A stretch of 64,000 nucleotides of DNA from Streptomyces sp. CCM_MD2014 (lineage in GTDB: Bacteria > Actinomycetota > Actinomycetes > Streptomycetales > Streptomycetaceae), in contig NZ_CP009754.1 of assembly GCF_000772045.1 (NCBI RefSeq), positions 992,001 through 1,056,000 of the forward strand. The letters run 5' to 3'. Below, in pieces: positions 26,699 through 35,325 of this stretch; the first letter of the stretch is position 1, and every line of letters begins with the position of its first letter. The notes below the pieces were generated by a model that was given only the letters and a program-made list of their open reading frames with translations, was not told where the DNA came from and searched no databases. The position numbers and the translations under genes were made by a program.

Positions 26699-28027
26699 TC
26701 AGCACTTCTGCGTGCGGGACGGCTCGGTCACGGCCGGGGTGCCGCCCGAGCCCGCCGCGGCCGCCTCCACCCGGACCAGCCCGCGCACCGCCGGTATCAG
26801 CAGCAGCGCCGCGCACACGGCGAAGCTGGTCGCACCCGCGACGAGCAGGACGTGGTCGGCGCCGAGGGCGGCCGCGGCCGGGCCCGCGAGAGCCTGGCCC
26901 ACCGGCATCATCGCCAGCGAGCCCGCCACGTCGTAGGCGTGGATGCGGTTGAGGACGTCCGGCGGGACCTGGGTCTGCACGCTGGTCGCCCACATCACGC
27001 CCCAGAAGGACATGCCGGCCCCGGCGACGGCGGCCCCGGCCGCCATGGCGGGTACGCCGAGCCCGGCGCCGACGCTCGCGGGGAAGGCGGCGAAGCCGAC
27101 GAGGGCGATCGCGCCGGCCCGGAGCATGCGCAGCGGCCTGAGCCGCAGGGCGAGCAGACCGCCCACGACGGTCCCCGCGCCCAGGGCGGAGTTGACCAGT
27201 CCGTAGGCGCGCGGACCGTGCTCCTGCACCACCTCGGTGGCGACCAGAGGAACGGTCGGGCCCCAGACGGCGATCATGTAGACGCACCAGACGGCTATGA
27301 CGCTCCACAGCCACGGACGCGCGAGGAACTCCCGCCACCCCTGGACCAGATCGGCGCGGAAGGCCTTGCTCCCGCGGCCGGAGACCGCCCGACTGCCCGG
27401 CGGGAGCGGCGGCAGCCGGAGCAGCAGCAGGCACAGGGCGCTGACCGCGTACGTGGTGGCGTGGGCGGCGAAGACCCCGCCGGGTGAGGCGAAGCCGACC
27501 AGGAGACCGGCCACTGCGGGGCCGGCGAGCTGGGCGGCGGACTCGGCCACGCGTATCGCGCCGTTGGCGCCCTGGACGTCGGAGGCGAGCCGGGGCACGG
27601 TGCTGGCGACGCCGGGCTGGAAGACGGCGCCCGCGACGCCGTTGGCGAACCCGATGGCGCAGATCTGCCAGAGCACGACGTGTCCGGAGAAGAACAGGAC
27701 GGCGGCCAGGGTTTGGGTGCCCAGCCGCACCAGGTCGGCGCCGATCATCAGTTTGCGGGTGCTGAAGCGGTCGGCGAGGACTCCGCCGAAGACGACCAGA
27801 CCGGCGAAGGCGGCGGCGGTCGCGGCCATGGCGAGGCCGACCGCGCCCGCTCCGTACCCGTGCTGGAGCAGGCCTGCGGCGAGGGCGACGGGCAGCATGG
27901 TGTCGCCCAGCCGGGCCACGGCCCGGGCGGTGAAGAACAGCGCGAAGTCCCGCGACCAGACCGCTCGCGCCGCGGCCCGCTGCCCGCCCGCGCCCTCGCG
28001 CCCTGCGTGTGACGACGTACCGGCCAT
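26699..28027 (-). CDS. MFS exporter (DHA3/EntS-like)
   Basis: 442 aa from ATG 28027, with a strong GGGGAGGGGAG RBS. Twelve hydrophobic helices; the loop GGVLADRFSTRKLMIGADLVRLGTQ is the MFS signature in the form seen in macrolide-efflux and EntS-type DHA3 transporters, and ALAGPAAAALGADH occurs near the C-terminus. Predicted proton-driven export of a drug or small metabolite from the cytoplasm. It is transcribed alone; the tRNA-Pro lies about 105 bp downstream. Confidence 0.88.
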   Translation of the reverse strand: MAGTSSHAGREGAGGQRAAARAVWSRDFALFFTARAVARLGDTMLPVALAAGLLQHGYGAGAVGLAMAATAAAFAGLVVFGGVLADRFSTRKLMIGADLVRLGTQTLAAVLFFSGHVVLWQICAIGFANGVAGAVFQPGVASTVPRLASDVQGANGAIRVAESAAQLAGPAVAGLLVGFASPGGVFAAHATTYAVSALCLLLLRLPPLPPGSRAVSGRGSKAFRADLVQGWREFLARPWLWSVIAVWCVYMIAVWGPTVPLVATEVVQEHGPRAYGLVNSALGAGTVVGGLLALRLRPLRMLRAGAIALVGFAAFPASVGAGLGVPAMAAGAAVAGAGMSFWGVMWATSVQTQVPPDVLNRIHAYDVAGSLAMMPVGQALAGPAAAALGADHVLLVAGATSFAVCAALLLIPAVRGLVRVEAAAAGSGGTPAVTEPSRTQKC

Positions 28028-28100
28028 CCCGCTCTCCCCTCCCCTGCCGGTCCCCGCCGGCGAACCGCCCCTGCACCCCCGTCTCGCGCACCGTGCGTCC

Positions 28101-28133
28101 GACGGCCGGGACCCCCCTCCGGTCCCGGCCGTC
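28101..28133 (-). terminator. Terminator downstream of the MmcQ/YjbR gene
   Basis: A perfect 13-bp stem (GACGGCCGGGACC, 28101-28113, and complement, 28121-28133) with a 7-nt loop, located 51 bp after the stop of the minus-strand MmcQ/YjbR gene and ahead of the MFS start. Confidence 0.75.
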
Positions 28134-28184
28134 ACACACGTCTTCGGATCATGCCACGCGGCACTGACAACGCCCGAGGGGTTT

Positions 28185-28544
28185 TCAGCCGCCCGCGGGC
28201 AGCCCCAGCCGGGGGTGGGCCTCCAGCAGCCGGGTCGGGGCCGCCTGGCGCCAGGAGTCGGCGAGGATGTCGCGCAGCTCGTCCTCGCCCTCCAGGGCGG
28301 CGAGCCGGGCCCGTACCCAGGCGAACTGGGCCTCGTGGCCGGCGATCCAGAACTTCTCCGGTTCCGCGAGCACCAGTTCGTCGCGCTCCTCCTTCGGGCA
28401 GCGCACCGCGAGGGAGGTCTCCTCCTCGGGGAGCGTCGCGAACATCTTTCCCGCGACCCGGAAGGTGGGCATGCTCCAGGCGATCTTCTCCGTCGTGTCC
28501 GGCAGGGACAGGGCGATACGGCGTACGTCTTCTGCGTCCGGCAT
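28185..28544 (-). CDS. MmcQ/YjbR family protein
   Basis: 119 aa from ATG 28544. The sequence DAEDVRRIALSLPDTTEKIAWSMPTFRVAGKMFATLPEEETSLAVRCPKEERDELVLAEPEKFWIAGHEAQFAWVRARL has the conserved W-x-P-F-V-like and K-F order of the MmcQ/YjbR (CyaY-like fold) family, which is often called DNA-binding although its role is unclear. It is downstream of the GNAT gene on the same strand, 30 bp away, probably in one transcript with the XRE-cupin regulator. Confidence 0.85.
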   Translation of the reverse strand: MPDAEDVRRIALSLPDTTEKIAWSMPTFRVAGKMFATLPEEETSLAVRCPKEERDELVLAEPEKFWIAGHEAQFAWVRARLAALEGEDELRDILADSWRQAAPTRLLEAHPRLGLPAGG

Positions 28545-28574
28545 GACAGGCACGGTATCCGCCGGCACCGACAA

Positions 28575-29132
28575 TCACCCGGCGACGGCGGGTGTGCCCG
28601 TCCGGCCGCCGTCCTGACCGCCGATCTGCTTGAAGTACAGCGTCGTCGGCCGCAGTTCCCCGTGCTGGTCCACCGCGTAGTCGGGGATCGTGCCGGCCCG
28701 CGTCCATCCGGCGGACCGGTAGAGGTGCTCGGCGGGGCTCCCCGTCTCGGTGTCCAGGTGGAGCAGGGTGACACCGGCCGCCGCGGCCGCCTCCTCGGCT
28801 GTGGTCAGCAGCCGGCGGCCCAGTCCCCGGCCGCGGGCCTCGCGGGACACCATGAGCTTGACCAGTTCCGCGCGGTGGCGGCTGTTCGGTTTGTCCGGCA
28901 GGGCCAGGCTCACGGTCCCGGTGACCCGGTCCTCCTCCCGCGCCACCCAGACGGCGAGCCGGCCGGCGGCCACCGCGGCGGCCCGCCCCCGCCACCAGTC
29001 GGCGGCCTCCTCGTGGCCGAGCGGGGCGAGGAAGCCGACGGAGGCGCCGCCCGCGACGGTGTCGGTCAGCAGACCGGCCAGGCCGTCCAGCAGCCCCGTC
29101 ACCCCGTGCTCGTCGATGCGGTCCACGGTCAC
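28575..29132 (-). CDS. GNAT N-acetyltransferase
   Basis: 185 aa from GTG 29132, overlapping the XRE-cupin stop by 4 nt (GTGA). The acetyl-CoA binding motif is AELVKLMVSREARGRGLGRRLLTTAEEAA (R/QxxGxG/A), followed by LLHLDTETGSPAEHLYRSAGWTRAGTIPDYA, characteristic of GNAT enzymes that acetylate small amines. The coupled XRE-cupin gene suggests that the acetyltransferase is controlled by a ligand sensed by the cupin. Substrate unknown. Confidence 0.9.
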   Translation of the reverse strand: MTVDRIDEHGVTGLLDGLAGLLTDTVAGGASVGFLAPLGHEEAADWWRGRAAAVAAGRLAVWVAREEDRVTGTVSLALPDKPNSRHRAELVKLMVSREARGRGLGRRLLTTAEEAAAAAGVTLLHLDTETGSPAEHLYRSAGWTRAGTIPDYAVDQHGELRPTTLYFKQIGGQDGGRTGTPAVAG

Positions 29133-29707
29133 GGCAGGACCACCGCCAGCACGTAGCGCGCGGTCCCGGGTCCGGAGCACCGGAACCGCGTCGGCCCCCA
29201 CACCCGCATCCGCAGGCAGTCCCCGGCGGCGAGGGCGTGCCGCACGTCCCCCGCCGTGATCTCCAAGGTCCCTTCCAGGAGCCAGACGTGCTGCTCCAGG
29301 CCGGGCACGGGCGGCCGGTCGTAGGCGATGTCGGCGCCCGCGGCGAGCCGCCCCTCGACGAGTTCGCCGCGCAGTCCGGCGTGCGGCGGCGACACCGAGC
29401 GGCGCGTGAACCCACCCGTGCGGTCCTTCCACACGGACTGCTCGGCCGCCCGCACCAGCGGCGCGGGTTCGCCCTCGACCTCGCCGAGCAGCCGGGACAT
29501 GGTCCGCCCGTAGACCGCGCACAGGCGGTTCAGCACGGCGGCGGTGGGACTGGTCTCGGCCCGCTCGGCCCTGGACAGGGTGGAGCGGCTGACCCCGCTG
29601 CGCTCCGCCAGCTCCCCCAGCGACCAGCCGCGTTCGGCCCGCAGTTCGGCCAGCCGCGCCGCGAGGCGGGCGTCGACCGGATCCGTGCACGCGTCGTCTC
29701 GTGTCAT
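29129..29707 (-). CDS. XRE-family regulator with C-terminal cupin domain
   Basis: 192 aa from ATG 29707. An N-terminal helix-turn-helix (LRAERGWSLGELAERSGVSRSTLSRAERAETSPTAAVLNRLCAVYG, about residues 22-67) is joined to a cupin_2 barrel (about 110-190; GADIAYDRPPVPGLEQHVWLLEGTLEITAGDVRHALAAGDCLRM). HTH-cupin proteins sense small metabolites and often control amino-acid or polyamine genes. It probably regulates itself and the overlapping GNAT gene through the dyad just upstream of its start. Confidence 0.92.
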   Translation of the reverse strand: MTRDDACTDPVDARLAARLAELRAERGWSLGELAERSGVSRSTLSRAERAETSPTAAVLNRLCAVYGRTMSRLLGEVEGEPAPLVRAAEQSVWKDRTGGFTRRSVSPPHAGLRGELVEGRLAAGADIAYDRPPVPGLEQHVWLLEGTLEITAGDVRHALAAGDCLRMRVWGPTRFRCSGPGTARYVLAVVLP

Positions 29708-29708
29708 A

Positions 29709-29727
29709 TCCGGGAGGCTATCCCGGA
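29709..29727. promoter_or_regulatory. Dyad operator at the XRE-cupin start
   Basis: TCCGGGA-GGCTA-TCCCGGA, a perfect 7-bp inverted repeat with a 5-bp spacer, begins two bases upstream of the ATG at 29707. A site there would block transcription or initiation, fitting autorepression by the HTH-cupin protein. No Shine-Dalgarno lies between the dyad and the ATG, so the mRNA may have a very short leader. Confidence 0.5.
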
Positions 29728-29753
29728 AATGAGACAACGGAGTTACGGAAGCC

Positions 29754-30656
29754 TCACGCCCGCGCCGCCTCGCCGAGGGCCTCCAGCACCGGGCGGATCA
29801 GCGGGTGCTCCTCCGCCCCCCGGCGTACGGCCGCGAAGACGCGGCGGGTGGGGGCGACCCCGTCGACCGGGCGGACGACCACGCCGGTGAGGTCGGTGCC
29901 GTGCAGCGCCGAGCGGGGGACGAGGGCCACCCCCGCGTCGGCGGCGGCGAGGGACACCACGGCGCGGAAGTCGTCCGAGGAGTGTTCGAGGCGGGGCTGG
30001 AAGCCCGCGTTCTCGCAGGCCAGCACGACCACGTCGTGGCACGGGTTGCCCGGGTAGGGGCCGATCCAGGTGTCCTTGGCCAGCTCGGCGAGCGGGACCT
30101 CCGCGGCGCCGGCGAGGCGGTGGGCGACCGGGACGACCGCGTCGAAGGGCTCGGCGTACAGCGGGACGTGGGTCAGGCGCGGGTCGTCGGCGGCCGGCGC
30201 ACCCCGGTACTCGACGGCCACGGCGACGTCGAGTCGGCGGTCGAGGAGCATCGGCAGGCTGGCGTCCCCCTCGGCGTCCTGGACGCGGACGCGGATGCCG
30301 GGCGCCGAGGCGGCGAGGCGCGCCAGGGCGGGCGCGACGACGAGGGCGATGCCGGTGGCGAAGGAGGCGACCGTGACCGTGCCGGCCTCGCCCGAGCCGT
30401 AGGCGGCCAGCTCCGCCTCCGCCCGCTCCAGCTGGGCGAGGACGGCGTTGGTGTGGCTGAGCAGGATCTCGCCCGCCGGGGTCAGCCGTACGCCCTTGGC
30501 GCCGCGCTCGACCAGGCGGTGCCCGGTCTCCTGCTCCAGGGCGGCGAGCTGCTGGGAGACCGCCGACGGGGTGAGGTAGAGCGCGGCGGCCGCCGCCGTC
30601 ACGGTGCGGTGGTCCGCCACCGCTCGCAGGATGTGCAGCCGCCGCGCCTCGATCAT
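29754..30656 (-). CDS. LysR-family regulator
   Basis: 300 aa from ATG 30656. The winged HTH is at the N-terminus (RLHILRAVADHRTVTAAAAALYLTPSAVSQQLAALEQETGHRLVER), followed by a substrate-binding-like effector domain (VTVASFATGIALVVAPALARL...). It lies 31 bp downstream of kbl, same strand, so it is likely the third gene of a tdh-kbl-lysR transcript rather than a divergent regulator. It could control threonine/glycine metabolism or unrelated targets. Confidence 0.92.
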   Translation of the reverse strand: MIEARRLHILRAVADHRTVTAAAAALYLTPSAVSQQLAALEQETGHRLVERGAKGVRLTPAGEILLSHTNAVLAQLERAEAELAAYGSGEAGTVTVASFATGIALVVAPALARLAASAPGIRVRVQDAEGDASLPMLLDRRLDVAVAVEYRGAPAADDPRLTHVPLYAEPFDAVVPVAHRLAGAAEVPLAELAKDTWIGPYPGNPCHDVVVLACENAGFQPRLEHSSDDFRAVVSLAAADAGVALVPRSALHGTDLTGVVVRPVDGVAPTRRVFAAVRRGAEEHPLIRPVLEALGEAARA

Positions 30657-30687
30657 GGGACCGATTCTCTCAGGTCACCGGGGGGTT

Positions 30688-31881
30688 CTAGGCCGCGAGC
30701 TGCTCCCGGGCCGCCACGAAGGCGTCCACCGCGCTGTTCACGTCGTCCGTGGAGTGGGCGGCGGACAGCTGGACGCGGATGCGGGCCTTGTCCTGCGGGA
30801 CGACCGGGTAGGAGAAGCCGATCACGTACACGCCGCGCTCCAGGAGCAGCTCGGCCATGCGGCCCGCCTGCGTCGCGTCGCCGATCATGACGGGCGCGAT
30901 GGGGTGGTCGCCGGGGAGGATGTCGAAGCCCTCCTCGGTCATCCGGCGACGGAACAGGGCGGTGTTCTCGGCGAGCCGCACACGCAGGTCGTCGGCCGAC
31001 TCCAGCAGGTCGAGCACCTTGAGGGAGGCGGCCGCGATCACCGGGGCGAGGGTGTTGGAGAAGAGATACGGGCGGGAGCGCTGGCGCAGCAGGGCGACGA
31101 TCTCGGCGCGGGCGGCGACGTAGCCGCCGGAGGCGCCGCCGAGCGCCTTGCCGAGGGTGCCGGTGATGATGTCGACGCGGTCCATGACGCCGTGCAGCTC
31201 GGGGGTGCCGCGGCCGCCGGGGCCGACGAAGCCGACGGCGTGCGAGTCGTCGACCATGACCATGGCGTCGTAGCGTTCGGCGAGGTCGCAGATCTCGTCG
31301 AGCGGGGCGACGTAGCCGTCCATGGAGAAGACGCCGTCGGTGACGATCAGCTTGCGGCGGGCCTCGCCGGCGGCCTTGAGCTGCGCCTCCAGGTCGGCCA
31401 TGTCGCGGTTGGCGTAACGGAACCGCCTGGCCTTGGACAGCCGGATGCCGTCGATGATCGAGGCGTGGTTGAGGGCGTCGGAGATCACCGCGTCCTCGGG
31501 GCCCAGGAGGGTCTCGAAGACGCCGCCGTTGGCGTCGAAGCAGGAGGAGTAGAGGATCGTGTCCTCCTGGCCGAGGAACGCGGAGAGGCGGGCCTCCAGT
31601 TCCTTGTGGACCTCCTGGGTGCCGCAGATGAAGCGTACGGAGGCCATGCCGTAGCCCCAGCGGTCCAGCGCCTCGTGGGCGGCGGCCACGACGTCGGGGT
31701 GGTCGGCGAGGCCGAGGTAGTTGTTGGCGCAGAAGTTGAGGACCTCGCCGGGGCGGCCGCCCGCGGTGACGTTCACGGTCGCGGACTGCGGGGTGCCGAT
31801 GACGCGCTCGGGCTTGTGCAGGCCGGCGGCGCGGATCTCGTCGAGGGTGGCGCGCAGGTCGTCGCGCACGGAGTCGAACAT
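30688..31881 (-). CDS. kbl: Glycine C-acetyltransferase (2-amino-3-ketobutyrate CoA ligase)
   Basis: 397 aa from ATG 31881, preceded by TTAGGAG. It is a PLP enzyme of the alpha-oxoamine synthase family: [51 protein letters not shown] (PLP-binding Asp) and [14 protein letters not shown] with the Schiff-base Lys. It cleaves 2-amino-3-oxobutyrate with CoA to glycine and acetyl-CoA. The tdh gene 31 bp upstream makes its substrate, giving the threonine-to-glycine route. Confidence 0.96.
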   Translation of the reverse strand: MFDSVRDDLRATLDEIRAAGLHKPERVIGTPQSATVNVTAGGRPGEVLNFCANNYLGLADHPDVVAAAHEALDRWGYGMASVRFICGTQEVHKELEARLSAFLGQEDTILYSSCFDANGGVFETLLGPEDAVISDALNHASIIDGIRLSKARRFRYANRDMADLEAQLKAAGEARRKLIVTDGVFSMDGYVAPLDEICDLAERYDAMVMVDDSHAVGFVGPGGRGTPELHGVMDRVDIITGTLGKALGGASGGYVAARAEIVALLRQRSRPYLFSNTLAPVIAAASLKVLDLLESADDLRVRLAENTALFRRRMTEEGFDILPGDHPIAPVMIGDATQAGRMAELLLERGVYVIGFSYPVVPQDKARIRVQLSAAHSTDDVNSAVDAFVAAREQLAA

Positions 31882-31912
31882 CTCAGAGGCTCCTAAGAGG
31901 ATACGTACGTCT

Positions 31913-32941
31913 TCACGCGGTCCAGTCGAGGATGACCTTGCCGCCCCGGCCGCTGGCCGCGTCGGCGAACGCAGCCTCGAAGTCGCGGTGGGAGTACCGG
32001 CCGGTGATCACCGGGGCGAGGTCGAGGCCGCCTTCGAGCAGCACGGACATGGCGTACCAGGTCTCGAACATCTCTCGGCCGTAGATGCCCTTGACGGTGA
32101 TCATGGAGGTGACGATGCGGGCCCAGTCGACCGGGAACTCCTCGGCGGGCAGGCCGAGCATGGCGATCCGGCCGCCGTGCGTCATGTTGGCGATCATGTC
32201 GCGCATGGCCTCGGGACGGCCGGACATCTCCAGGCCGATGTCGAAGCCCTCGCGCAGGCCCAGCTCGCGCTGTCCGTCGGCGATGGTGGCGTTCGAGACG
32301 TTCAGGCCGAGGCTGACGCCGACCTTGCGGGCCAGTTCCAGCCGCTCCTCGCTCACGTCGGTGATCACGACGTTGCGGGCGCCCGCGTGCCGGGCCACGG
32401 CGGCGGCCATCAGGCCGATCGGCCCGGCGCCGGTGATGAGGACGTCCTCGCCGACCAGCGGGAAGGACAGCGCGGTGTGCACGGCGTTGCCGAACGGGTC
32501 GAAGATCGCCGCGACGTCGAGGTCGACGGGGACCCGGTGCACCCAGACGTTGGCGGCGGGCAGGGCGACGTACTCGGCGAACGCCCCGTCCCGGCCGACT
32601 CCGAGACCCACGGTGGCGCGGCACAGGTGGCGCCGGCCGGCCAGGCAGTTGCGGCACTTGCCGCAGACCAGGTGGCCCTCGCCGCTGACCCGGTCGCCGG
32701 CCTTGATGTCGGTGACGTCGCGGCCGGTGTCGACGACCTCGCCGACGAACTCGTGGCCGACGACGAGCGGGGTGCGGATGGCCTGCTGCGCCCAGCCGTC
32801 CCAGGCCCGGATGTGCAGGTCGGTGCCGCAGATGCCGGTGCGCAGCACCTTGATGAGGACGTCACCGGGTCCGACGACGGGCTCGGGCACGTCCGCGAGC
32901 CACAGCCCGGGCTCCGCCTTCTCCTTGACCAGCGCCTTCAA
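31913..32941 (-). CDS. tdh: L-threonine 3-dehydrogenase
   Basis: 342 aa, the normal Tdh length, if translation starts at TTG 32941, which has CAGGAG 8 nt upstream; no ATG or GTG fits. Zinc MDR signature: catalytic Cys38 in [18 protein letters not shown], structural Zn cysteines in [15 protein letters not shown], the NAD-binding [20 protein letters not shown], and the Tdh-specific [19 protein letters not shown]. It oxidises threonine to 2-amino-3-oxobutyrate with NAD. A MITE-like palindrome ends 45 bp upstream and may separate or alter its promoter. Confidence 0.95.
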   Translation of the reverse strand: MKALVKEKAEPGLWLADVPEPVVGPGDVLIKVLRTGICGTDLHIRAWDGWAQQAIRTPLVVGHEFVGEVVDTGRDVTDIKAGDRVSGEGHLVCGKCRNCLAGRRHLCRATVGLGVGRDGAFAEYVALPAANVWVHRVPVDLDVAAIFDPFGNAVHTALSFPLVGEDVLITGAGPIGLMAAAVARHAGARNVVITDVSEERLELARKVGVSLGLNVSNATIADGQRELGLREGFDIGLEMSGRPEAMRDMIANMTHGGRIAMLGLPAEEFPVDWARIVTSMITVKGIYGREMFETWYAMSVLLEGGLDLAPVITGRYSHRDFEAAFADAASGRGGKVILDWTA

Positions 32942-32985
32942 CGCTACGGCTCCTGACGGGGTGAGGTCCCGGCGGTGGGCATGCT

Positions 32986-33068
32986 TAGGGGGTGTCGTTT
33001 GGATCTTGCCGGGGTCGGCCACAAGGCACCGTCGTCCGGAGCCGGCCTGATCCAAACGACACCCCCTA
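32986..33068. repeat. MITE-like palindromic element upstream of tdh
   Basis: 83 bp bounded by perfect 20-bp inverted repeats (TAGGGGGTGTCGTTTGGATC, 32986-33005, and complement, 33049-33068). After two mismatches the symmetry resumes with GCCGG. Both ends carry TA, as in IS630/mariner-type target duplications. It has no coding capacity. It resembles the element at 50107-50293. The following 140 bp up to the GAF gene stop (33069-33209) contain no gene. Confidence 0.75.
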
Positions 33069-33209
33069 GCGGCCCGCGTCCGGGAAGGGGGAGGGGAATC
33101 GCACAGCAATCTGCCGTACGACACCGCCCCCGGTCCATCGAGCCTTTCTTAAGCCCGGCCGCAGCTTTCCTTCACGCCGCACGCCCCGGGCAGCCGGTCG
33201 ACCTGCGAT

Positions 33210-33785
33210 TCACAGCGGGAGCCCGTCCTCCGCGCTGCGCTCGATGCGCCGTACGAGGTCGGCCGCCGCCGACTTGATCGTCGCCAGGCCCGCGGTGCCC
33301 CATGCCCGGGGGCGCACGTCGGCGGCGGACACGGTGCCGAGGACCGTCCCCGTGCTGTCGATGAGCGGGGCGCCGAGGTAGGAGCGGATGCCGAAGGCGT
33401 CGACGACGGGGTTGCCCGCGAAGCGCGGGTAGTCGCGCACGTCCTCCAGGACCAGCGCCTTGCGCCGGACCACCACGTGCGGGCAGAAGCCGTGGTCGCG
33501 GGGCTGGACCCGGCCGAACTCGGGACTGGTGCCGTCGCCCCGCGTCACCGGCGGGACCTCCGGCACCCGCAGCCCGGCGAAGAACTGCCCGCCCTCCACC
33601 AGGAAGTTGACCATCGCGTACGGCGCCTCGGCGAGGCCGGCGAGGTGGGCGGCGTAGGCGTCGAGGGCCGGGTCGGCGCGTTCCGCGAGACCGAGCCGGC
33701 GCAACCGCCGTACCCGCTCGGGGGCCTCCCGGTCCTCCGGGGTGAGCAGCAGACGTCCGGCCGGGCGCGGCGGGTCGTAGCTCAT
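33210..33785 (-). CDS. GAF-domain protein of the conservon
   Basis: 191 aa from ATG 33785, overlapping the cvnD stop by 4 nt. Residues about 35-185 form a GAF domain (RADPALDAYAAHLAGLAEAPYAMVNFLVEGGQFFAGLRVPEVPP...CPHVVVRRKALVLEDVRDYPRFAGNPVVDAFGIRSYLGAPLIDSTGTVLGTVSAAD). The Cys-Pro before the strand is common in actinobacterial GAF sensors. Coupling to cvnD makes it a likely input or effector subunit of the conservon in place of the cytochrome P450 that follows some other cvn operons. Confidence 0.88.
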   Translation of the reverse strand: MSYDPPRPAGRLLLTPEDREAPERVRRLRRLGLAERADPALDAYAAHLAGLAEAPYAMVNFLVEGGQFFAGLRVPEVPPVTRGDGTSPEFGRVQPRDHGFCPHVVVRRKALVLEDVRDYPRFAGNPVVDAFGIRSYLGAPLIDSTGTVLGTVSAADVRPRAWGTAGLATIKSAAADLVRRIERSAEDGLPL

Positions 33786-34411
33786 GGGCGGACCCCGGCG
33801 CCGAACCCCGAGGCGGGGGCCGGTGTGTGGGCGATGAGGTGGCGTACGAGGGTGAGCAGTGTCTGGACGCCGGAGCTGGAGATCCGGGCGTCGCAGCGCA
33901 CGATCGGGATCTCGGGGTGGAGGTCCATGGCCGCGCGCACCTCCTCGGGGTCGTAGCGGTAGGAGCCGTCGAACTCGTTGATCGCGACGACGAAGCCGAG
34001 GCCGCGCTCCTCGAAGAAGTCGACCGCCGCGAAGGACTCCTCCAGGCGGCGGGTGTCGGCGAGGATCACCGCTCCGAGCGCGCCTTCGCACAACTCGTCC
34101 CACATGAACCAGAAGCGTTCCTGGCCGGGCGTTCCGAAGAGGTACAGGACGTGTTCGGCGTCCAGGGTGAGGCGGCCGAAGTCCATGGCCACGGTCGTTT
34201 CGAGCTTGTTCTCGATTCCGTCGAGGTTGTCGGTCGCGGCGCTGACCGTGGTGAGCAGTTCCTCCGTGCTCAGCGGCGCGATCTCGCTGACCGCGCCGAC
34301 GAAGGTCGTCTTGCCGACGCCGAATCCACCCGCCACGAGGATCTTCAGGGCGGTGGGGAACGGGTCGGCGCCTTCGCCGTGTGCGTGGTCAGAGCTGTCG
34401 TCGTAGTCCAT
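33782..34411 (-). CDS. cvnD: Conservon GTPase-like protein CvnD
   Basis: 209 aa from ATG 34411, preceded by GGAGG. Ras-like GTP-binding protein of the conserved actinobacterial type: P-loop GGFGVGKTT (about 28-36), switch-II-like LFGTPGQERFWFMWDELCEGALGAVILADTRRL and VVAINEFDG in place of NKxD. Conservon GTPases are thought to work like a prokaryotic G-protein coupled to the CvnA kinase-like protein and CvnB. Confidence 0.94.
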   Translation of the reverse strand: MDYDDSSDHAHGEGADPFPTALKILVAGGFGVGKTTFVGAVSEIAPLSTEELLTTVSAATDNLDGIENKLETTVAMDFGRLTLDAEHVLYLFGTPGQERFWFMWDELCEGALGAVILADTRRLEESFAAVDFFEERGLGFVVAINEFDGSYRYDPEEVRAAMDLHPEIPIVRCDARISSSGVQTLLTLVRHLIAHTPAPASGFGAGVRP

Positions 34412-34763
34412 CGAGCACTGCCTCCAGAAGGGCCCGGTCCGTGGGATGGTGGTGGAACGCGGCGGGGGGTTTGGTGGTCAGCGCGCCGCAGTCGACGAGG
34501 TCCGAGAGCAGCACCTTGGTGACCGCCACCGGAAGCCGCAGACGGGCGGCGAGTTCGGCGACCGGGAGGGGCGCCCGGCACAGGTCGAGTGCCTGCGTGT
34601 GCTCGGGTCCGAGGTAGCCGAGGGGGGTCGCCCCGGTGGCCATGACCTGGGACATCAGGTCGAGCGCGACGGTGGGCCGGGTACGGCCGTTGCTGACGGT
34701 GAAGGGGCGCACCAGCCGTCCGGCCGCGTCGTCGAGCCAGGGCCCGTCGCCGGCCGCGGCCAC
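34389..34763 (-). CDS. cvnC: Conservon DUF742 protein CvnC
   Basis: 124 aa from GTG 34763, which has GAGG 8 nt upstream; TTG 34769, overlapping the cvnB stop, is an alternative. DUF742 features: DGPWLDDAAGRLVRPFTVSNGRTRP followed by a winged-helix-like region (GPEHTQALDLCRAPLPVAELAARLRLPVAVTKVLLSDLVDCGALTTKPP). Its 3' end overlaps cvnD by 23 bp. Known conservon complexes place CvnC with CvnB and CvnD at the membrane kinase. Confidence 0.93.
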   Translation of the reverse strand: MAAAGDGPWLDDAAGRLVRPFTVSNGRTRPTVALDLMSQVMATGATPLGYLGPEHTQALDLCRAPLPVAELAARLRLPVAVTKVLLSDLVDCGALTTKPPAAFHHHPTDRALLEAVLDGLRRQL

Positions 34764-34765
34764 CG

Positions 34766-35203
34766 TCAAGGCCTCATCGCCGGGGGTTCGACGGCCTGCT
34801 GCCGGGGTGCGGTGACCAGGTAGGGGCGGACGCTCTTGACCAGCATCGCCATCTCGTAGCCGAGCACGGCCGCGTCGGCCTCGCGGCCGGCCAGCACGGC
34901 GAGGCAGGTGCCGGAGCCGGCGGTGGTGACGAAGAGCAGGGTCGAGTCGAGTTCGACGACGACCTGCCGCACGTCCCCGCCGTCGCCGAAGCGGACACCG
35001 GCGCTGCGGCCGAGGGAGTACAGGCCGGAGGCCAGGGCCGCCATGTGGTCGGCGCTGTCGGCGTCGAGGCCGTGCACGGACTTCACCAGTCCGTCGGCGG
35101 ACAGCAGCACCGCGCTGTTGGTGTGCGGCACGCGCTGGACGAGGCCGCTCATCAGCCAGTCGAGGTCGGACACTTGGCCGGTCGTCGGCGCATCGCTCGC
35201 CAT
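34766..35203 (-). CDS. cvnB: Conservon roadblock/LC7 protein CvnB
   Basis: 145 aa from ATG 35203 (MASDAPTTGQVSDLDWLMSG), preceded by AAGGAG. The roadblock/LC7 fold is evident in VSDLDWLMSGLVQRVPHTNSAVLLSADGLVKSVHGLDADSADHMAALASGLYSLGRSAG. An upstream ATG at 35329 overlaps the cvnA stop (ATGA) and would add 42 Ser/Thr/Pro-rich residues; it lacks an RBS, so the shorter form is preferred, but both are possible. It acts as a GTPase-activating or scaffold partner of CvnD. Confidence 0.9.
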   Translation of the reverse strand: MASDAPTTGQVSDLDWLMSGLVQRVPHTNSAVLLSADGLVKSVHGLDADSADHMAALASGLYSLGRSAGVRFGDGGDVRQVVVELDSTLLFVTTAGSGTCLAVLAGREADAAVLGYEMAMLVKSVRPYLVTAPRQQAVEPPAMRP

Positions 35204-35325
35204 GGTGGATCGACTCCTTGGGGTACGAAGGTCTGCGGGAGCGCTGGTCGTGGAGGTGATCAAGGGCGTGGAGGCGGGGGTGGTCGCGGGGGCGGAGGGG
35301 GAAGGGACCCCGGTCGTACGGTCGG

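Noticed and set aside
30688..32941. Glycine riboswitch expected for a glycine-forming operon
   Set aside because: No tandem glycine-aptamer sequence is visible upstream of tdh; the only structure is the mobile-element-like palindrome.
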